Positions 20,039 through 28,978 are shown, numbered from the stretch's first letter. The stretch is DNA of 64,000 nt from Granulosicoccus sp045110475 (GCA_045110475.1 JBGCGC010000035.1:28538-92537), one strand, 5' to 3'. Notes: generated from the sequence alone by a model not told the origin. Program-made: numbers and translations.

Positions 20039-20068
20039 GCAGAGGCATCGTCTTCGCGATGCCTCTGC
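20039..20068. promoter_or_regulatory. 12-bp hairpin abutting the HEAT gene start
   Basis: GCAGAGGCATCG (20039-20050) and its exact reverse complement (20057-20068) flank a 6-nt loop. On the minus strand the stem ends 4 nt before the ATG of the HEAT-like protein and lies 15 bp past the stop of the lipoprotein gene. There is no T-run, so it is not a standard intrinsic terminator. It could stabilise the lipoprotein mRNA end or block ribosome entry on the next gene. Confidence 0.6.
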
Positions 20069-20082
20069 GTGCTGTCGTCGAT

Positions 20083-21045
20083 TTAATCGAGCTGGCCGCC
20101 CGGTGGATCGATGGAAAACGGAGCCGTTTGCGCTGTATTCGGTGCATTTTTAGCCAAACTCCAGCCACCTTCTGTATTGGTTTGCGTGTCGGCATTGAAC
20201 ACAATGGTTTGATAGAACAAAGGAGTACCTGCGCACCGACCTTCGCTAAAACCATATGAGTCCTGCACATCGGCCGAGCCATTTTCCTGTTGCTGACCTT
20301 GCTCCAGCAATTCCAGTGAGTCCTGCAACGCACCCCAGGTCTGCGGACCGACTTCACCGTCAGCCACCAGACCAGCACCAAAGCTATCGCTGTCCTGAAA
20401 TGCCACTACAGCAGCTTCAGAGTTCGGACCATAGATGCCGTCAGCAAATGCCGTATAAGTCTGTCCATCCGTACCACCAAATCCTGCGCAGAAAACAGCG
20501 CGCTGAATACCGGCCGCATACAGGCTGGTTGCGAACTGGCCATCGCCTGCGCCGTCGACCCTGTTAATCAGGCAGTTGTTGCCCCAGTCAGCGTCTGACG
20601 AATTATTATCCGTGCCAACCGTATCGCCGCCGCAGGGGTTGGCTGCAGAGACATCTGTAAAGACAACCGGGTCCACCTCTGGCTCTCCAGTAAGATCATC
20701 AAGATTATCTCCATTGAGATCAACGAACGGGTCCAGCACATCTTCAATGCCGTCCCCATCAGCATCAGAATCATCCTTGTTGGCGATCATGTCACCGTCA
20801 AGATCCTGCGCTCCGATGATGTCATCAAACCCGTCGCCATCAAGATCAACATTGTCGTCATCGACATCGAGAATTCCGTCTTCGTCAGCGTCCGGACCTT
20901 CTCCTCTGGGAAATCCATCACCGTCAGAATCTACCGGGGCGGAATCTCCACTACTACCACCACAGGCAACCAGGGTTGTCGTCAAGGCCGCAAGAGCCAG
21001 ATATCGGCCGGAACATCTGCCTGCATGCATCAGAAGCTTAACCAT
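20083..21045 (-). CDS. Ca-repeat and peptidoglycan-binding lipoprotein
   Basis: A 320-residue outer-envelope lipoprotein. The lipobox LVAC ends at Cys28 with Gly at +2, which favours outer-membrane sorting. Residues 38-125 are Asp-rich calcium-binding repeats of the thrombospondin type-3 kind (DSDGDGFP, DADEDGILD, DLDGDGFDD, DADGDGIED, DLNGDNLDD). Residues about 192-245 look like a PG_binding_1 domain (FADGIYGPNSEAAVVAFQ, then DGEVGPQTWGALQ). The rest has several cysteines and no known fold. I chose ATG 21045 because GGAG lies 5 nt upstream and it gives a proper lipoprotein signal; the frame is open to 21105. It is first in line before the HEAT, GAF-HlyD and M50-HlyD genes. Confidence 0.85.
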   Translation of the reverse strand: MVKLLMHAGRCSGRYLALAALTTTLVACGGSSGDSAPVDSDGDGFPRGEGPDADEDGILDVDDDNVDLDGDGFDDIIGAQDLDGDMIANKDDSDADGDGIEDVLDPFVDLNGDNLDDLTGEPEVDPVVFTDVSAANPCGGDTVGTDNNSSDADWGNNCLINRVDGAGDGQFATSLYAAGIQRAVFCAGFGGTDGQTYTAFADGIYGPNSEAAVVAFQDSDSFGAGLVADGEVGPQTWGALQDSLELLEQGQQQENGSADVQDSYGFSEGRCAGTPLFYQTIVFNADTQTNTEGGWSLAKNAPNTAQTAPFSIDPPGGQLD

Positions 21046-21059
21046 TTTGTCTCCAGATT

Positions 21060-21169
21060 CTAGAACTAGGTGAGTGTCTGACGGTATTAGCTTGCCACAG
21101 GCCATGAATCTGCAAGGTCAAAGCACAATCGTGGTGTCACGATTGCTCTACCGTCAGAGCCTAGTCTAG
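21060..21169. repeat. Long imperfect palindrome upstream of lipoprotein gene
   Basis: Nested inverted repeats span this region. Outer arms are CTAGAACTAGG (21060-21070) and CCTAGTCTAG (21160-21169), matching except for one extra base. Next are CTGACGGTA (21078-21086) and TACCGTCAG (21149-21157), a perfect 9-bp match. An inner stem, CAATCGTG (21126-21133) and CACGATTG (21138-21145), has a 4-nt loop. The structure starts 6 bp beyond the ribosome binding site of the lipoprotein gene, so it is either a structured leader RNA or a palindromic element. Confidence 0.65.
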
Positions 21170-21307
21170 TCGATCTCGGGACTCGATCGCTACCTCAGAC
21201 GTCAATTGAGGTCAGCAGATCTGCACTTATAGTACATTAATAGGCAATATATTGACGTTAACAGCCCAACTACTCTGGAAACACAGGTAAGTACGGGCAC
21301 AACACTA

Positions 21308-21760
21308 TCAAGCGGCCTGCTGCGCTCCCGCAGAATCCTCGGTGACTGCAACGGCCAACGGTAATCCTTCGCAACTGAAATTGATCCATTCGTGATCCAC
21401 GTCATCAGCGCTGTCGCTGTTGATGATTGTGGGAAGGGACAGGTCACAAGTCTCCGGTAGCAAGCATTTTACGGTACCCCCCAACATATTAGTCAGTTCG
21501 GTTAGCGTGTCTGAACGGTCCATGTCCGTCGCATCATCTGAATGACAATTGAACATCACACCTGCGGCGTGTGATAAAAACTTCTCGCTAGCGCGAACCG
21601 TCACCACGCCCTGCCACGCGCCGCTAATAGAGATTTGGGAAATCAGATAATCGCTCAGTGTCAGCTCAACAGCCTCACCTTCGCTGATGGGTAACTCAAG
21701 AACAGTCATCCAGACTACCTCAACAATCTCAGTTAATTCCTCTTCGCTTATGACACTCAT
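21308..21760 (-). CDS. CheX-like chemotaxis phosphatase domain protein
   Basis: A 150-residue cytoplasmic protein resembling the CheX/CheC family that removes phosphate from CheY. The segment GAWQGVVTVRASEKFLSHAAGVMF followed by DTLTELTNMLGGTVKCLLP matches the family pattern of a beta strand plus helix holding a conserved Glu-x-x-Asn (here ELTN). The start ATG at 21760 has GGAG 8 nt upstream. It lies 14 bp after cheR and is the last gene of the chemosensory operon, which fits a role in resetting the adjacent CheY. The C-terminal 20 residues are an Ala/Gln-rich tail. Family assignment is good; activity is inferred. Confidence 0.8.
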   Translation of the reverse strand: MSVISEEELTEIVEVVWMTVLELPISEGEAVELTLSDYLISQISISGAWQGVVTVRASEKFLSHAAGVMFNCHSDDATDMDRSDTLTELTNMLGGTVKCLLPETCDLSLPTIINSDSADDVDHEWINFSCEGLPLAVAVTEDSAGAQQAA

Positions 21761-21774
21761 GTTTGTTGCTCCAC

Positions 21775-22587
21775 TCAGGCGATTTTGTAGTAGTGACTAC
21801 GATCAGTTGTGACCCGCTGATAATCTGTATCCAGATTGAGGGTCGTCTCAGACAGTCCCAGAAACAGACACCCGCCAGGTTTGAGAATCTTCCCCGTATT
21901 TTGAAGAATTCTTGCTTTTACATCCGGATCGAAATAGATCAACACGTTACGCAGGAAAATAATGTCCATATTGGGCAGACCACGCCAGTCGCGAATCAGA
22001 TTGAGTTGTTCGAAGGTCACCATGTCACGCAGCTTTGGACTCACCTCCCACGATAGTCCCTGCTGTTGAAAATACTTGGCAAGCAACTGCATGGGTAAGC
22101 CACGGTTAACTTCCAGACGGTTGTAACGTCCGGTGGATGCCTTGGCCAGCACTTCTTCAGAAATGTCTGTTCCCTTAATGGCAACTCTTGAAACAAGCTG
22201 CGGGCAATACTCATGAATGGCCATCGCAATCGTATACGGCTCTTGTCCGGTTGAACAAGCAGCACACCAGATATTGATTGAATCAGAGTGTGATTTCGCG
22301 ATGACAGGCAAGACGTCTTTGCATAAGGTTTCAAATGGGTGTGAATCACGGAAAAATGATGTTTCATTGGTTGTCATCGCTTCCACCACTCGTTCTGCCA
22401 AAGTGGCATCCCGACCACCACGCAATCCCGCGAGCAAGTCTGGTAAACCTGTGTAATCGGTTTTGCGTGCCAAAGAGGTTAAACGCGATTCCACAAGATA
22501 TTTCATATCTGCGTCAAGGGCGATTGCTGATTCTTTGTAAACCAGATCACGCACGAAATCGAAGTCCGAATTGCTGATCTCGCTCAT
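21775..22587 (-). CDS. cheR: Chemoreceptor methyltransferase CheR
   Basis: Transfers methyl groups from S-adenosylmethionine to receptor glutamates, giving adaptation. The 270 residues include the N-terminal helical domain (about 1-75), the ETSFFRDSHPFETL segment, the SAM-binding INIWCAACSTGQEPYTIAM and the FLRNVLIYFD motif, then GCLFLGLSETTL near the end. I chose ATG 22587 because GGAGG lies 6 nt upstream and it overlaps the cheB stop as ATGA; a GTG two codons earlier is possible. No receptor gene lies in the window, so its targets are encoded elsewhere. Confidence 0.95.
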   Translation of the reverse strand: MSEISNSDFDFVRDLVYKESAIALDADMKYLVESRLTSLARKTDYTGLPDLLAGLRGGRDATLAERVVEAMTTNETSFFRDSHPFETLCKDVLPVIAKSHSDSINIWCAACSTGQEPYTIAMAIHEYCPQLVSRVAIKGTDISEEVLAKASTGRYNRLEVNRGLPMQLLAKYFQQQGLSWEVSPKLRDMVTFEQLNLIRDWRGLPNMDIIFLRNVLIYFDPDVKARILQNTGKILKPGGCLFLGLSETTLNLDTDYQRVTTDRSHYYKIA

Positions 22588-23744
22588 GCGCACCCTCCTG
22601 AAGTAGTGTTGTGTTTGTGTGTATCTGAATTAGCTGCTGCATGAGTGTTCAGTCGTGATACTCGTCTGACTCGGGCAATTACCGCCTCTGCCATTCTGTC
22701 CAGCGCAACCTCCTCCTGTGCGAGACCCGCCATGGCGACCAGCTTGGGCATTCCCCATACAATAGACGTCGCTTTGTCCTGAACGATTATGGGGCAGTTG
22801 GCAGCTGATAGCGCCTCGCAACCTTTGAGCCCGTCAGCTCCCATCCCCGTGAGAATCACGCCCAAGCATCTATCGCCGAATATCGACGGAATGGATCGGA
22901 ACAGAGGATCGACCGAAGGCCGACAGGAGTTCTCAGGTTCGTCCTTGTTCAGATTAACAATAACATCAGTACCAATACGATCCAGCGTCATGTGATAGCC
23001 GCCCGGTGCGATATAAACCGTCCCACCACGAATCTTGTCACCTATTTGCGCCTCGACCACTTTCAACAAACTGGCAGCATCAAGACGTCTGGCAAGCTTC
23101 CCAGTAAACTCCGCCGGCATATGCTGAACGATCACAATAGGCACGCCAAAATCCGCAGGTAATGCCGACAAGAGTTTAGCCAGGGCATCAGGGCCACCTG
23201 TGGATACACCAATGGCCACGATATCTATTCCGCTGACATTCGATGGCGGTACCGTTGCAGTTCTTGCAGAGCGTTTCGGCGTAAACTCCGCCTGCATCTT
23301 GTTAGTCGTCTGTGCAACAGGTGTCCGGGTAACTTCGACATTACAAAGAGCCTCAATCTTGGGCACTAGATCACGGGTGAGACCAGCGCGAATAGAATTA
23401 ATACCATCCACCGAGCTTGGCTTTTCCGCATACTCACTTGCACCCAATGCCAGAGCATCCAACGTTGCATCTGACCCCTCTGAAGTAAGAGAACTCACCA
23501 TAACTGTTTTGACCGAAGGCCACTGCTTGCGTAATTGGATCAAAGTCTGAATACCATCCATCTCAGGCATGAGAATATCGAGTGTCACCAGATCAGGCTT
23601 CGCCCGCTGCATCATGTTCAGGGCGACCCTGCCGTTTGAGGCAACGCCAACGACTTCCAATCCGTCTTGCGCATCAACTACATCTGACAATATCCGCTGA
23701 TACAGACAGGAATCATCAACCACAAGGATTCGCTTATTAATCAT
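22584..23744 (-). CDS. cheB: Chemotaxis methylesterase/deamidase CheB (first copy)
   Basis: Removes receptor methyl groups or deamidates glutamines after phosphorylation by CheA. The 386 residues have a receiver domain (1-120) with VDDS and LVTLDILMPEMDG, a linker, and the C-terminal esterase with the catalytic serine in GVSTGGPDAL, the histidine in IVQHMPAEFTGKLARRL and the aspartate in LTGMGADGLKG. I chose ATG 23744, two bases after the cheY stop; in-frame TTG codons upstream overlap cheY. The last 30 residues are a His/Asn/Thr-rich tail. It is adjacent to cheR by a 4-nt overlap. A second CheB is encoded at 27844-28950. Confidence 0.95.
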   Translation of the reverse strand: MINKRILVVDDSCLYQRILSDVVDAQDGLEVVGVASNGRVALNMMQRAKPDLVTLDILMPEMDGIQTLIQLRKQWPSVKTVMVSSLTSEGSDATLDALALGASEYAEKPSSVDGINSIRAGLTRDLVPKIEALCNVEVTRTPVAQTTNKMQAEFTPKRSARTATVPPSNVSGIDIVAIGVSTGGPDALAKLLSALPADFGVPIVIVQHMPAEFTGKLARRLDAASLLKVVEAQIGDKIRGGTVYIAPGGYHMTLDRIGTDVIVNLNKDEPENSCRPSVDPLFRSIPSIFGDRCLGVILTGMGADGLKGCEALSAANCPIIVQDKATSIVWGMPKLVAMAGLAQEEVALDRMAEAVIARVRRVSRLNTHAAANSDTHKHNTTSGGCA

Positions 23745-23745
23745 C

Positions 23746-24132
23746 TCAAGCAGCAACAAGACCCAGAAGTCTGAGCTTTTCGATGATTACATCATCAGTA
23801 AACGGCTTCATCACATACTCATTGGCACCAGCAGCCATGGCTTTGACTACTCGTGACATTTCGGTTTCGGTCGTGACCATCATCAACCAGATATCCGCGT
23901 TGGATTTATCAGCCCGGACCGCCTTGACAAACTCATAGCCGTTCATTTCCGGCATGTTCCAGTCAACTAGACAGATGGAAATATCATCATTCTCGGCGAG
24001 ACGTTCCAGCCCCTCCAGACCATGAGCAGCTTCGGATGTCTTGAAATCCAGCTTATGAAGTATGCGTTTCAAGATCGCCCGCATAGCACGAGAGTCATCG
24101 ATGATGAGTGCATGTACCTGAGCTTGTGGCAT
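23746..24132 (-). CDS. cheY: CheY-type single-domain response regulator
   Basis: A 128-residue stand-alone receiver. It has the acidic pair in IIDDSRAMR, the phospho-acceptor in CLVDWNMPEMNG (about Asp56), the Thr in MVTTETEMS and the lysine in YVMKPF. It is the likely output or phosphate sink of the adjacent CheA. The protein is CheY-like in length and sequence, but without flagellar genes here its target could be a flagellar motor, a pilus motor or another enzyme. It lies 77 bp after cheW and just before cheB. Confidence 0.92.
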   Translation of the reverse strand: MPQAQVHALIIDDSRAMRAILKRILHKLDFKTSEAAHGLEGLERLAENDDISICLVDWNMPEMNGYEFVKAVRADKSNADIWLMMVTTETEMSRVVKAMAAGANEYVMKPFTDDVIIEKLRLLGLVAA

Positions 24133-24209
24133 AACGTATTCCTGAGGTTATTCTAGTGTCAGGGATGCTCGACCTTGGTCGCAACCCGTTGTGTTCGGTG
24201 ATTGCCTGG

Positions 24210-24671
24210 TCAAGCAGCTTTATCAGCTCTGTTAAGTACATCCGCACTCACCAGCTTATCGATTGCCATGGTCAGCAACAAAGTACCTTCAAGCTTGTAG
24301 GCCCGTTGTATAAGCTCACGTGCCATACCACTGAGATTATCGGGTGGGGACTCAAAACTGCCGTCGGTAAGCTCAAGTACATCGCCGATACGATCTGCAA
24401 GCAAACTAAAAGCGCCAACAGGTGTACGAACGACAATATTCATGGGGTCCTCATCGTCGGCACGATCAGGTAACTCAAGTAATCTTCTCAGATCGACCGC
24501 TGTAACGATCTGCCCACGCAAGTTAATAAGGCCTTTGACAACTTCAGGCGCAAGTGCAACCGGCGTAATCTCCTGAAACCGGATAATCTCCTGCACCTGC
24601 TCCACCTCAATACCAAAGTAGTAATTCTCAAGATAGAAGGTGCAGTACTTTTGCAACATAGGCTGACTCAT
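24210..24671 (-). CDS. cheW: CheW chemosensory coupling protein
   Basis: A 153-residue scaffold that links receptors to CheA at the inner-membrane array. The whole protein is one CheW/SH3-like domain: YCTFYLENYYFGIEVEQVQEII, the conserved VKGLINLRGQIVTAVDLRRLL, and SLLADRIGDVLEL. The start overlaps the cheA stop by 4 nt (ATGA), so translation is probably coupled to CheA. The C-terminal region is ordinary for the family. Confidence 0.94.
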   Translation of the reverse strand: MSQPMLQKYCTFYLENYYFGIEVEQVQEIIRFQEITPVALAPEVVKGLINLRGQIVTAVDLRRLLELPDRADDEDPMNIVVRTPVGAFSLLADRIGDVLELTDGSFESPPDNLSGMARELIQRAYKLEGTLLLTMAIDKLVSADVLNRADKAA

Positions 24672-27430
24672 GCTACTTCTCCCAGCTCATTGATGAGATC
24701 CTGAGTACTGGCGACAAATGAGGTAACGTCAAACAGCTCGGTAACCTGACCATGAATCGCTGCTGTGCCAAGCACACCAGAACGACTTGCCTTGCCGCGC
24801 ACCTCCAGCACTTCATCAACAACATCAATTATTTCTTTGACAACAAGACCAACCTGCCGACCTTCTTCACCAAAGACCACCACCTGAATAAGCTCACTCT
24901 CCTCCTCCTCGGCACTGTAACCAGAACGGCGCTCGTGAAGAAAACTGGATAACTCGACCAGCGGTAGTATCTGACCACGATATTGCACAACCTGAATTTC
25001 CCCTGCCATCTCGGTTTGACTGAGCTCGAACTGTTCAAGTCGCGCGACCCGACTCAGTGGTATAGCCAGCTTACCTTCGGCCGCCGTGCGAACCAGCAAC
25101 AGGGTCTCACTCTGACCAGCCAGTTCAGCGCTGTCAGCAACACCGAGAGCTGCAGAACTTTCAATCTTGTCGCCCATCACTCTCGCACGATGACCGATAC
25201 CCTGAGTATCCAGAATCAGGGCGACTCGACCATCACCCATGATGGTCGCACCTGCAAATACCGGGATCGACTTCAGCGCTTCTGCCAGTGGCTTGACAAC
25301 AATTTCCTGAGTATCGTTGATTTGATCAACAACCAGCCCAAAGCGACACTTCTCAGCCTGCAACACGACAATATTCAATGCACCGGGTTCCCTATTGCCA
25401 AGCATGAGCTCCTTCTGCAAATAGACCAACGGCAACAACTGCCCTCGCAGACGATGAACGGGGCACCCATGAATATACTCAATGGCGTTCACCTGCTCTT
25501 CTTCGTCGATTCTGATGAGCTCAATGAGATTCACCTGAGGAATCGCAAATCGCTGACCACCCGTAGAGACAATCAACGCCGGCACAATCGCAAGCGTCAG
25601 TGGTACACGAATCTTGAACGTCGTACCTCGACCGACCTCAGTATCAAGATCTATGGCACCACTGATTTTCTCGATATTGGTTTTAACAACATCCATTCCG
25701 ACACCACGGCCGGATATGTTAGTCACCTGCTCTGCCGTTGAAAGACCCGGCAGAAAAATCATCTTGCAGATCTCCTGATCTGACATCTTGGCAGCCTGCT
25801 CACTAGTCACCACCCCGTTTTCGATCGCCTTCTTTTTGATCTTGTCTGCCGGAATACCGCCCCCGTCATCCGAAATTTCGATGTGAACTTGCCCTCCCTC
25901 ATGGAATGCCCGTAGCAACAATACCCCTTCGGCAGATTTACCCGCCGCAGTACGCTGCTCTGGTGTCTCTATCCCGTGATCCACAGAATTTCTGACAAGG
26001 TGAGTAATTGGGTCTTTCATCGCCTCAATCAGAGACTTATCCAGTTCTGTCGATTTACCTTCCATCTCGACGCGTATCTGCTTGCCACAGGCACGCGATA
26101 AGTCCCGAACAACGCGAGGTAACTTGGCCCACACACTGTGTATTGGCTGCATACGTGTCTGCATGACACCTTCCTGCAGTTCACTGGTAATGAGATTCAA
26201 ACGTTGAGCTGCAGCAACTACCTGAGTGTTCTCATGCATCCCAACATATTCAACTATCTGGTTTCTGGCCAAAACCAGTTCGCCCACCAGATTCATCAAT
26301 GAATCCAGAACGGGTACATCCACTCGTATGGATGCTTCAACCACCGCTGCCGGAGGAGGAGCCTCTTTCGTTTTGACCTTTGTATTGGAAACATCGGCCG
26401 CACCCGTCTGTGAAACATTTGCTGCAAGCACATCTACGTCTGTGGTAGCCACTTGCGGAGCCTGGGCATCACTACGCTCAGCATTCGGCTTTGGCGCAGA
26501 ACCACGTACTGCGTGCAAGGAATCTGTTGATTTTAATGAGCCGTTATCCTTAAGTTCACTCAAAAGATCAATCAATTGTTTGTAGCGCTTGGTTCCATCA
26601 TGTCCTTGTGAGCTGATTTCGTGCAACATTGCACGCACTGCATCGACCATGGCAAGCAATCCTGTGGCGATCTGCTCATTCATACTGAATTCACCATCAC
26701 GCAGCTTGACTAACAGGTTCTCACCGATATGGGTCACCTTCTCCAACTTGTCAAAACCAAAGAAGCCACAGGTACCCTTGATCGTGTGCATCGATCTGAA
26801 AATGGATGACAGCAGGTCCCTATTATCTGGCCGCTCCTCGAGTTCGATAAGTTCGCTGTCCACTCTATCAAGGTTCTCAAAACTCTCCTGCAGAAAGTCT
26901 TTGAGGACATCCTTCATCTCTTCATCGAGTTCAGGAACTACCGGCACTTCAGTGATGTCATCGTCATCATCTTCGAGTTCAGCAGACACCTTCTCAGAAT
27001 TTGATTCAGCCGCGTCCAGTGACACGGTGTCAGTTGATGATTCATCTACGCTACTGGTACCGTTGACCTGAGCTTCCAACCTGTCTATGAGTGATTGATA
27101 ATCGCCACCATCACCGCCGGTGGCCGCTATCATGTCTAGCTGCTCTCTAACGACGTCAACCATTTCCAGCAAGAGACTTGCCTTGTTTTCGTCCAGTTCA
27201 AAATCCTTGTTGCGAAGCTTATCGAGCAGGTTCTCACCCATATGGGTAACCTTCTCAAGCGTTGCAAACCCCAGAAACCCACTCGTGCCTTTCACCGTAT
27301 GGATTGTCCTGAAAACATTAGCTAGCGTTGCCGAATCACTGGGATCCTGCTCCAGCGCAATAAAGTCCAGATCCAGTTGATCCAGACCTTCACGACTCTC
27401 AGACAAAAATTCCTGGAGAATATCAACCAT
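24668..27430 (-). CDS. cheA: Chemosensory histidine kinase CheA, two HPt and two CheW domains
   Basis: Central kinase of the cluster, 920 residues, longer than the usual 650-750. Two HPt domains carry phospho-histidines in FRTIHTVKGTSGF (His44) and FRSMHTIKGTCGF (His215). An acidic linker follows, then dimerisation (about 375-440), the HATPase with NSVDHGIETPEQR, DDGGGI and SGRGVGMDVV, a CheW-like regulatory domain, and a second CheW-like domain at the C-terminus (about 770-920, from ETLLLVRTAAEGKLAIPL). I chose ATG 27430, which matches the family N-terminus; a TTG nine codons upstream is possible. cheW overlaps its end. Confidence 0.95.
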   Translation of the reverse strand: MVDILQEFLSESREGLDQLDLDFIALEQDPSDSATLANVFRTIHTVKGTSGFLGFATLEKVTHMGENLLDKLRNKDFELDENKASLLLEMVDVVREQLDMIAATGGDGGDYQSLIDRLEAQVNGTSSVDESSTDTVSLDAAESNSEKVSAELEDDDDDITEVPVVPELDEEMKDVLKDFLQESFENLDRVDSELIELEERPDNRDLLSSIFRSMHTIKGTCGFFGFDKLEKVTHIGENLLVKLRDGEFSMNEQIATGLLAMVDAVRAMLHEISSQGHDGTKRYKQLIDLLSELKDNGSLKSTDSLHAVRGSAPKPNAERSDAQAPQVATTDVDVLAANVSQTGAADVSNTKVKTKEAPPPAAVVEASIRVDVPVLDSLMNLVGELVLARNQIVEYVGMHENTQVVAAAQRLNLITSELQEGVMQTRMQPIHSVWAKLPRVVRDLSRACGKQIRVEMEGKSTELDKSLIEAMKDPITHLVRNSVDHGIETPEQRTAAGKSAEGVLLLRAFHEGGQVHIEISDDGGGIPADKIKKKAIENGVVTSEQAAKMSDQEICKMIFLPGLSTAEQVTNISGRGVGMDVVKTNIEKISGAIDLDTEVGRGTTFKIRVPLTLAIVPALIVSTGGQRFAIPQVNLIELIRIDEEEQVNAIEYIHGCPVHRLRGQLLPLVYLQKELMLGNREPGALNIVVLQAEKCRFGLVVDQINDTQEIVVKPLAEALKSIPVFAGATIMGDGRVALILDTQGIGHRARVMGDKIESSAALGVADSAELAGQSETLLLVRTAAEGKLAIPLSRVARLEQFELSQTEMAGEIQVVQYRGQILPLVELSSFLHERRSGYSAEEEESELIQVVVFGEEGRQVGLVVKEIIDVVDEVLEVRGKASRSGVLGTAAIHGQVTELFDVTSFVASTQDLINELGEVA

Positions 27431-27843
27431 TGTGTGCTTTCCCGGTAAGAAATCCAAAATACAATGAACTCAGCGTTTCAAGATCACTGTCACAACAAAC
27501 GCTCTCGCGTATCCAGCTATCGACCCTTAAACAGGGCACTGAATATACAAACACAACGGAAGCGTTATTTTCACAGGGGTCTGATTCATAGCGCCCACAA
27601 AGGCGTATCAGACCGAAAGGTGCACACCGAGACAAGAAAAAGAGTACGGACAGGACACGCCATGACATCGGAAAATAACCAACGACGGCACATACAAATG
27701 TTGAAAAGATGTCGACCAGTGGCAAACGGATCTGCAGCAAACGCTCAGAGCAACAAAGACATATCCATTGAAGGAAGGTGGCAGTGCACCTTCATTATAC
27801 GGGCTAGGAATTTTCGAGCCTGACAAATTACCCGATATCAGAA
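27431..27843. promoter_or_regulatory. Intergenic region before cheA
   Basis: This 413-bp gap lies between the second cheB and cheA on the minus strand and probably holds the cheA operon promoter. Frames within it are short, lack ribosome binding sites and resemble nothing, so I call no gene. I looked for a flagellar sigma-28 type promoter and found only a partial -10-like GTCGATAG with no matching upstream element. A small inverted repeat, CCCTTAAACAGGG, lies near 27524-27536. Confidence 0.35.
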
Positions 27844-28950
27844 CTACTTGACTGCCTGTAGCAGTTTATTGATCACTGGCGCAATCTGGTGTAGTTCAAC
27901 AGTGTCATCCTGAGCTGAAATTGCGTCTGCTTTTCCCGGCATTCCCCACACCACACAACTAGCCTTGTCCTGGATGATAGTCGTACTACCCGCTTCACGC
28001 ATCATCTTCAGACCCTGCGCTCCATCCTCGCCCATGCCTGTCAGTAACACACCAATTGCCTGTTTAGGCGCATGCGTCGCAACGCTTTTAAACAATACGT
28101 CAACTGATGGCCGATGGCCACATACTTTGGCAGTGTCGAGTATCTTCCAGTAAAAACCATCAGATCGTTTTTCCAGCGTCAGATGCCGGTCTCCGGGCGC
28201 AACATAACCGTGCCCTGCCTGCACCAGTGCGCCATCCTCGGCAATGACGACGTTAAATGAACTTTGTCCGTTGAGTCGTTTGGCAAATGATCCCATGAAG
28301 TTGGCGGGCATATGTTGACTGATAACGAAGGCACTATCCAATGTAGTCAAGGGACTGATGACATGGCGCAATGCTTCAGGTCCACCTGTACTCGCACCGA
28401 TAGCGATAATTCGCTTGATTGAACTACTTGCACGAACACCCTCACCGAGTTTGTTTTTAAGCTGTGCAAGATCCGGCAAGACGGGATTGACGCTAGTTGC
28501 TGCTTTGGGATTGATCATTTGCGCGGTTGCAGCTACCTTGACCTTGCGAACTAACTCCTGAATATACTCACCCATGTCTTCACCGCTACGAGCGCTGTGC
28601 TTTGGCATGAAATCAACGGCACCAGCCTGCAATGAATCCAGCGTCGCTGCGGCTCCAACATCAGTCAAGGAGGAAAACATGACAACAGGCATGGGGTGCA
28701 GACGCATGATGTTTTTCAGAAACGTAACACCATCCATCTTTGGCATCTCGACGTCCAGTGTCAGGACGTCAGGCTTTAATAACTTGATTCGTTCACGTGC
28801 CTCAAAGGGATCCAGAGCATATCCAACCACCTCAAAGTCTGGATCATCTGCAAATGTAGCCTCGAGAAAGCGACAGATGGTGATCGAATCGTCAACGATC
28901 AAAACCTTGATTTTCTTCTCTGGCAAAGCTTGTGCAGCGTCTGCGTACAT
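27844..28950 (-). CDS. cheB: Chemotaxis methylesterase CheB (second copy)
   Basis: A second CheB, 368 residues. The receiver (about 12-135) has VDDS and VLTLDVEMPKMDG, and the esterase domain has the catalytic serine in GASTGGPEAL, histidine in ISQHMPANFMGSFAKRL and aspartate in LTGMGEDGAQG. It is clearly a different lineage from the first copy, with many differences along the length. I chose ATG 28950 because GAGAGAGA lies about 8 nt upstream; a TTG 33 bp earlier is possible. It is in the same direction as the lone receiver gene upstream and the cheA operon downstream, separated by 113 and 413 bp. Confidence 0.94.
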   Translation of the reverse strand: MYADAAQALPEKKIKVLIVDDSITICRFLEATFADDPDFEVVGYALDPFEARERIKLLKPDVLTLDVEMPKMDGVTFLKNIMRLHPMPVVMFSSLTDVGAAATLDSLQAGAVDFMPKHSARSGEDMGEYIQELVRKVKVAATAQMINPKAATSVNPVLPDLAQLKNKLGEGVRASSSIKRIIAIGASTGGPEALRHVISPLTTLDSAFVISQHMPANFMGSFAKRLNGQSSFNVVIAEDGALVQAGHGYVAPGDRHLTLEKRSDGFYWKILDTAKVCGHRPSVDVLFKSVATHAPKQAIGVLLTGMGEDGAQGLKMMREAGSTTIIQDKASCVVWGMPGKADAISAQDDTVELHQIAPVINKLLQAVK

Positions 28951-28978
28951 CAGCGTATCTCTCTCTTGTTTATGGTCT

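Noticed and set aside
21046..21105. Upstream start of the lipoprotein gene
   Set aside because: Would put the lipobox far from the N-terminus; ATG 21045 has GGAG and a proper signal.
27464..27823. Plus-strand frame in the gap before cheA
   Set aside because: Basic, repetitive composition, no ribosome binding site, no similarity to a known protein.
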